In this document: piece by piece, positions 5,768-9,165 of the stretch | Layout of the letters: every line of letters begins with the position of its first letter | Position numbering within the stretch: the stretch's first letter is position 1 | Assembly: GCA_027083915.1 (NCBI GenBank) | Contig: JALWML010000630.1 | Location: 1 to 9,165 of the forward strand | Direction of reading: 5' to 3' | Length of the DNA stretch: 9,165 bases | DNA from: Lysobacterales bacterium | GTDB lineage: Bacteria > Pseudomonadota > Gammaproteobacteria > Xanthomonadales > Marinicellaceae | Program-made: the position numbers and the translations under genes | Notes under the pieces: generated by a model | What the model was told of the DNA's origin: nothing | Database searches by the model: none | What the model saw: the letters and a program-made list of their open reading frames with translations, nothing else

Positions 5768-7449
5768 ACAACCCAAAAAACTTGCTGCTTATCGCACTAT
5801 TCTTTTTAGGCTTTCTTTTATATTCGCAATGGCAATTGGATTACGGTCCAAAACCACAGGCTGAACAAACATCAACGCAAAACACATTGTCTACACAGTT
5901 AGATGAAACCAATGCCAACCGTTCAAAAACAGAAACATCAGAAGATGTTCCTCAGGTAGCTAGTAGTACACCTACAACTACTGAAGCTGTGCCACAACAA
6001 AATGCTAAACAAAGACAAACAGGTCAAATTATAACAGTCACAACCAATGTATTAAAGTTAGAAATTGATACTTTGGGAGGCTCTGTTGTTTATGCAGAAC
6101 TGTTAAAATACCCAGTGAAGAAACACTCAAAAGAAAACATAGTTTTGCTTAATAGAGAAACTGGAAAAAACTATTATGCACAGTCGGGTTTGTTGAGTGC
6201 TCAACAAAGCTTTATCCATACGGATATTTATGATGCAGAAAAAACCAACTATGAAGTTTTATCTGGTGAAGCAAATATTCCATTAACCATTGAAAAGGAT
6301 GGTGTGAGAGTCACTAAAACATACCATGTATCAGCAGATGACTATTTAATTACCTTAACAGATACTATTAATAATCAAAGTTCAACAAGTTGGCAAGGAC
6401 AGCAATACAAGCAGTTACAAAGAACAAACCCATGGTTAAATAAAGAGCCTTCCTTTAATGACCCAGGTAGAATTTCATTTAAAGGTGCGGCCTACTTTGA
6501 ACCAGAAGAAGGTCTAACGCAATTAGCCTTTGAAGACTTTGAAGAAGATAAAATAAATGTTACTGTTAATACAAAAGCGTGGATATCAATGGTGCAGCAT
6601 TATTTCTTCTCAAGTTTTATCTTGCTTGATGAAAAATCTGACATCGTTAGTAAATATTTACCAAACTCTGAAACACCCTACTTAATAAGAGCAACATCGG
6701 GCTTTACAACCGTAGTATCGGGCGCTTCATCAGATATAAAAACACAATTATATATTGGTCCTAAAATACAGGAAAAACTACCAAAAATCGCCAAAGGTTT
6801 AGATTTAACGGTAGATTATGGTATGTTTACAGCGATATCTAAGCCATTGTTTTGGGTGTTAAATCACATACATAATATCGTTCAAAATTGGGGTTGGTCA
6901 ATTATCCTTTTAACCATTTTGATTAAACTATTGTTCTTTAAGCTTACAGAAAAGCAATACAACTCAATGGCACGTATGCGTAAATTACAACCACGTATCA
7001 AAACACTAAAAGAAAGACATAAAGACAATAAGCAGAAATTCAACGAAGAAATGATGGGCTTATACAAAAAGGAAAAAGTGAATCCTATGGGCGGTTGTTT
7101 GCCTATGTTGATTCAGATTCCTGTGTTTATCTCATTATACTGGGTATTACAAGAGTCTGTTGAATTGCGTCAAGCACCATTTATGTTGTGGTTACAAGAT
7201 TTGAGTTCACCAGATCCATTTTATATATTGCCAGCAATAAATGCAGCAGCCATGTATTTCACACAAAAACTATCACCAACGCCAGGTATGGATCCAATGC
7301 AGGCGAAGATTATGAAGTTTATGCCACTAGGCTTTTCAATTATGTTTGCTTTCTTCCCTTCAGGCTTAGTTCTTTATTGGGCAGTAAACAGTTCATTATC
7401 TTTGTTACAGCAATGGATAATTACTAAGAGAATTGACGCGGCAGGTTAA
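5764..7449 (+). CDS. yidC: Membrane protein insertase YidC (Oxa1 family)
   Basis: Inner-membrane insertase that works alone or with SecYEG to insert and fold membrane proteins. The 561 residues are close to the 548 of E. coli. TM1 lies at about 5-22, followed by a Thr/Gln/Ser-rich linker to about 90 and a large periplasmic beta domain to about 345. The conserved Oxa1 core follows: a first helix region around 358-393, the cytoplasmic loop with YNSMARMRKLQP, the NPMGGCLP segment at 440-447, and further helices through FFPSGLVLYWAVN near the end. The groove arginine of E. coli (R366) aligns with K388 here, in LIKLLFF. The basic C-terminal tail of E. coli is missing; this protein ends TKRIDAAG. 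AGGA before the ATG serves as ribosome binding site inside rnpA. yidD, usually between rnpA and yidC, is absent. Confidence 0.97.
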   Translation: MNNPKNLLLIALFFLGFLLYSQWQLDYGPKPQAEQTSTQNTLSTQLDETNANRSKTETSEDVPQVASSTPTTTEAVPQQNAKQRQTGQIITVTTNVLKLEIDTLGGSVVYAELLKYPVKKHSKENIVLLNRETGKNYYAQSGLLSAQQSFIHTDIYDAEKTNYEVLSGEANIPLTIEKDGVRVTKTYHVSADDYLITLTDTINNQSSTSWQGQQYKQLQRTNPWLNKEPSFNDPGRISFKGAAYFEPEEGLTQLAFEDFEEDKINVTVNTKAWISMVQHYFFSSFILLDEKSDIVSKYLPNSETPYLIRATSGFTTVVSGASSDIKTQLYIGPKIQEKLPKIAKGLDLTVDYGMFTAISKPLFWVLNHIHNIVQNWGWSIILLTILIKLLFFKLTEKQYNSMARMRKLQPRIKTLKERHKDNKQKFNEEMMGLYKKEKVNPMGGCLPMLIQIPVFISLYWVLQESVELRQAPFMLWLQDLSSPDPFYILPAINAAAMYFTQKLSPTPGMDPMQAKIMKFMPLGFSIMFAFFPSGLVLYWAVNSSLSLLQQWIITKRIDAAG

Positions 7450-7455
7450 ATACAA

Positions 7456-8787
7456 ATGAAACAACATGATACCATCGCCGCCATAGCAACCGCTCCGGGT
7501 GTGGGCGGTGTTGGTATTATTCGAATCTCAGGGGATAGAGCACTTGAGATTTGTACAAAACTCAGCAATAAAATGCCAAAACCTCGTCTGGCACAATACG
7601 CACGATTTGTTCATCAAGGTCAATTAATTGACGAAGGCATAATCCTTTACTTTCCAAACCCACACTCCTTTACGGGTGAAGATGTTATTGAATTACAAGG
7701 ACATGGCGGACCTGTGGTGATGAATATGTTATTGCAAGCGGTCATTGCTTGCGGTGCTAGACAGGCCCAAGCAGGTGAGTTTTCGCAGCGGGCCTTTCTC
7801 AATGATAAAATTGATTTAGTTCAGGCAGAAGCCATTGCAGACTTAATTTCATCCAGTACCGAACAAGCCGCAAAAGCTGCTCAGCGCTCATTACAAGGTG
7901 ACTTTTCAAACAAGGTGGCGCAAATACTCAAACAACTTATCGGTTTACGGGTATGGATAGAGGCTGCGATTGATTTTCCTGAAGAAGAAATCGACTTTTT
8001 AGCAGACATTGCCCAGCAACAAAAGATGCAGGATTTGCATCAAAGCTTAAAAAACTTGTTGGCTCAAGCGCAACAAGGCGAGTTATTAAACAAAGGCGTT
8101 ATGATTGGTATTGTTGGTCAACCCAATGTAGGCAAATCCTCTTTGTTAAATCTTTTTACTCGCAATGAAACCGCTATTGTGTCAGATATTGCCGGCACTA
8201 CTCGTGATGTGGTCAAAGAAAACATTAATATTCACGGCATCCCTGTTTTGATTATTGATACCGCAGGCATTCATATCACCGAAGACAAGGTGGAACAAGA
8301 AGGCATTAAAAGAGCTAAAAAAATACTGCAACAAGCCGATATCATCTTACAAGTTATTGATAGCTCACAAGACACAGAAAAGCAAAAACAAAACCTCTCC
8401 GACTTGCCCTTTAGTAAGCGAAAAATCACCGTTTACAATAAGGCTGATTTGCTGACAGAACAGCAAAAACTGGATGATAGCGAAATTCACATATCAGCAA
8501 AAACAAAACAAGGGTTTGAAGAATTAGAAAACAAAATACTGCAGATGATTAATTCACAAGGCGATATTGAAAGCAGTTTTTCAGCGCGCTCTCGCCACAT
8601 AACTCAACTGCAAAAAACCCTAGAAAACCTAGCTATAGCCGAATACAACTTCCTCAACAACCAAGCAGGAGAGTTGGTTGCAGAAGATTTACGCCAAGCT
8701 CAAGAACACCTGAGCCAAGTAACAGGTGACTTCACCAGTGATGATTTACTTGGTGAAATTTTCTCATCTTTTTGTATTGGAAAGTAA
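7456..8787 (+). CDS. mnmE: tRNA modification GTPase MnmE
   Basis: GTPase that, with MnmG, installs the (carboxymethyl)aminomethyl group on wobble uridine 34 of certain tRNAs, using a methylene-tetrahydrofolate carbon. The 443 residues compare with 454 in E. coli. The N-terminal folate-binding domain begins DTIAAIATAPGVGGVGIIR and includes SFTGEDVIELQGHGG. The G domain has G1 GQPNVGKSS at 221-229, G2 GTTRD at 247-251, G3 DTAG at 268-271 and G4 NKAD at 328-331. The C-terminal FCIGK carries the conserved cysteine (C440). The ATG lies six bases after the yidC stop, with GCAGG inside yidC as the likely ribosome binding site. Its usual partner mnmG does not follow. mnmE ends four bases from the oppositely oriented gene remnant, leaving no room for its own terminator. 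Confidence 0.97.
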   Translation: MKQHDTIAAIATAPGVGGVGIIRISGDRALEICTKLSNKMPKPRLAQYARFVHQGQLIDEGIILYFPNPHSFTGEDVIELQGHGGPVVMNMLLQAVIACGARQAQAGEFSQRAFLNDKIDLVQAEAIADLISSSTEQAAKAAQRSLQGDFSNKVAQILKQLIGLRVWIEAAIDFPEEEIDFLADIAQQQKMQDLHQSLKNLLAQAQQGELLNKGVMIGIVGQPNVGKSSLLNLFTRNETAIVSDIAGTTRDVVKENINIHGIPVLIIDTAGIHITEDKVEQEGIKRAKKILQQADIILQVIDSSQDTEKQKQNLSDLPFSKRKITVYNKADLLTEQQKLDDSEIHISAKTKQGFEELENKILQMINSQGDIESSFSARSRHITQLQKTLENLAIAEYNFLNNQAGELVAEDLRQAQEHLSQVTGDFTSDDLLGEIFSSFCIGK

Positions 8788-8791
8788 AAGG

Positions 8792-9037
8792 CTAGGTTCT
8801 TCTGCGAAAATAAATCACCAACCCAGATAAAGACAAAAAAATAAGCGCAATGGCAGCCAAATCATTAAGGATGGATGATGAGGTTATGCCTGCATGTATA
8901 TCGAAAACCACCTGAGAAACAGATAAATATGAGGTGCTGGTTTCTTTAATGGCTTGGGTTATTAAGTTTTTATCTTGAGAAGGAGTCAACCACCTTATTT
9001 CTTTTGCTTGTAAAGGTGAAGGGTCAAGTTCATCAAA
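8792..9037 (-). pseudogene. C-terminal remnant of a PepSY-associated membrane protein
   Basis: On the minus strand an open frame of 81 codons runs from about 9037 to TAG at 8792-8794, with a TGA immediately upstream at 9040-9038. No ATG or GTG starts it; a TTG at 8989 is possible but lies inside the conserved-looking region. The encoded end has a polar stretch, then VVFDIHAG, then one hydrophobic helix (about 20 residues ending LSGLVIYF) and a basic RRRT tail. This pattern, a DLH/DIHAG motif followed by a last TM helix and arginines, is typical of the C-terminus of PepSY_TM proteins often linked to iron uptake or redox functions. I read it as the tail of a gene whose front was removed or displaced by the adjacent insertion element. 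Family assignment is from pattern memory. Confidence 0.6.
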
Positions 9038-9040
9038 TCA

Positions 9041-9165
9041 TACCGTCCATAAAAGTGTGTCCCTAGGTGTAAGTACCTAAAGTTGAGTTACAATGTTTTT
9101 GCCGAACATAAACTTAACAAGAGATACTTACAATGAATGAATTTAAATTAAACAAGCCCCAATTA
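9041..9165 (+). mobile_element. Left end of an insertion sequence (possibly IS256-like)
   Basis: The PepSY reading frame breaks off at about 9037-9045, and the following bases up to the new ORF at 9133 are non-coding. The stretch CCGTCCATAAAAGTGTGT (9043-9060) resembles terminal repeats of IS256-family elements, which often carry a GTCC...TGTGT pattern. A small inverted repeat (TAGGT/ACCTA, 9064-9079) and a weak promoter (TTGAGT 9083-9088, CATAAA 9107-9112) precede the ORF. The other end and any target duplication are outside the window, so exact boundary and family are uncertain. Confidence 0.45.
9133..9165 (+). CDS. Start of a probable transposase (runs off right edge)
   Basis: ATG at 9133 opens a frame of 11 codons, MNEFKLNKPQL, to the window edge. 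A purine-rich AAGAGA lies about ten bases upstream. Eleven residues cannot identify a family. The transposase reading comes from context: it follows a possible insertion-sequence terminus that interrupts a gene remnant. It could also be an unrelated host gene. Confidence 0.4.
   Translation, partial: MNEFKLNKPQL

Noticed and set aside
5562..5864. 100-codon plus-strand open frame across the rnpA-yidC junction, considered as a possible yidD
   Set aside because: It overlaps both conserved genes in another frame and shows none of the cysteine-rich YidD pattern.
6211..6222. DnaA-box-like TTATCCATA in yidC, and TTATACAAA near 7058
   Set aside because: Each has a mismatch at a core position and lies alone inside coding sequence; chance matches are expected in AT-rich DNA.
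8792..8989. Intact 65-residue membrane protein starting at TTG 8989
   Set aside because: The same frame stays open and polar upstream to 9037 and the content looks like a protein C-terminus, so a truncated gene fits better.

Overview
This window covers the classical replication-origin gene cluster of a low-GC, AT-rich gammaproteobacterium. The order is gyrB (partial) - recF - dnaN - dnaA on the minus strand, then a divergent switch into rpmH - rnpA - yidC - mnmE on the plus strand. GyrB, RecF, DnaA and MnmE all read as gammaproteobacterial versions (for example, GyrB is nearly collinear with E. coli GyrB from residue 5 onward). The AT-rich composition, the compact rpmH-to-mnmE run, the missing yidD and the insertion element suggest something like the SUP05/Thioglobus or mussel-symbiont sulfur oxidisers. 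That placement is a guess; the window contains no metabolic gene that would decide it.

Layout: 1-1239 is the first half of gyrB, running off the left edge, with an extended -10 promoter just upstream. 1387-2442 is recF, which carries two perfect 16-bp parS (ParB-binding) palindromes inside its coding sequence. 2464-3564 is dnaN. 3565-3732 is an AT-rich gap with one perfect DnaA box and a family of GTTAGTA repeats, the best oriC candidate here. 3733-5043 is dnaA. 5044-5245 is the divergent promoter region between dnaA and rpmH. 5246-8787 is the tightly packed rpmH-rnpA-yidC-mnmE run. 8792-9037 is the C-terminal remnant of a PepSY/TM membrane protein, cut off at its N-terminal side. From about 9041 to the right edge is the end of an insertion sequence with the first 11 codons of its probable transposase.

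How the genes work together: dnaA, dnaN, recF and gyrB are the initiator, sliding clamp, gap-repair loader and supercoiling enzyme of the replication start. The parS sites in recF would tie this same segment to ParAB-driven origin segregation. On the other arm, rpmH, rnpA, yidC and mnmE supply a ribosomal protein, the RNase P protein subunit, the membrane insertase and a tRNA wobble-modification GTPase. In many gammaproteobacteria mnmE is followed by mnmG-rsmG-parA-parB; here that continuation is absent and replaced by a gene remnant plus an insertion element.

There is no wholly new gene system in the window. The most notable signal is the pair of exact parS palindromes written into two FHV peptide motifs of RecF.
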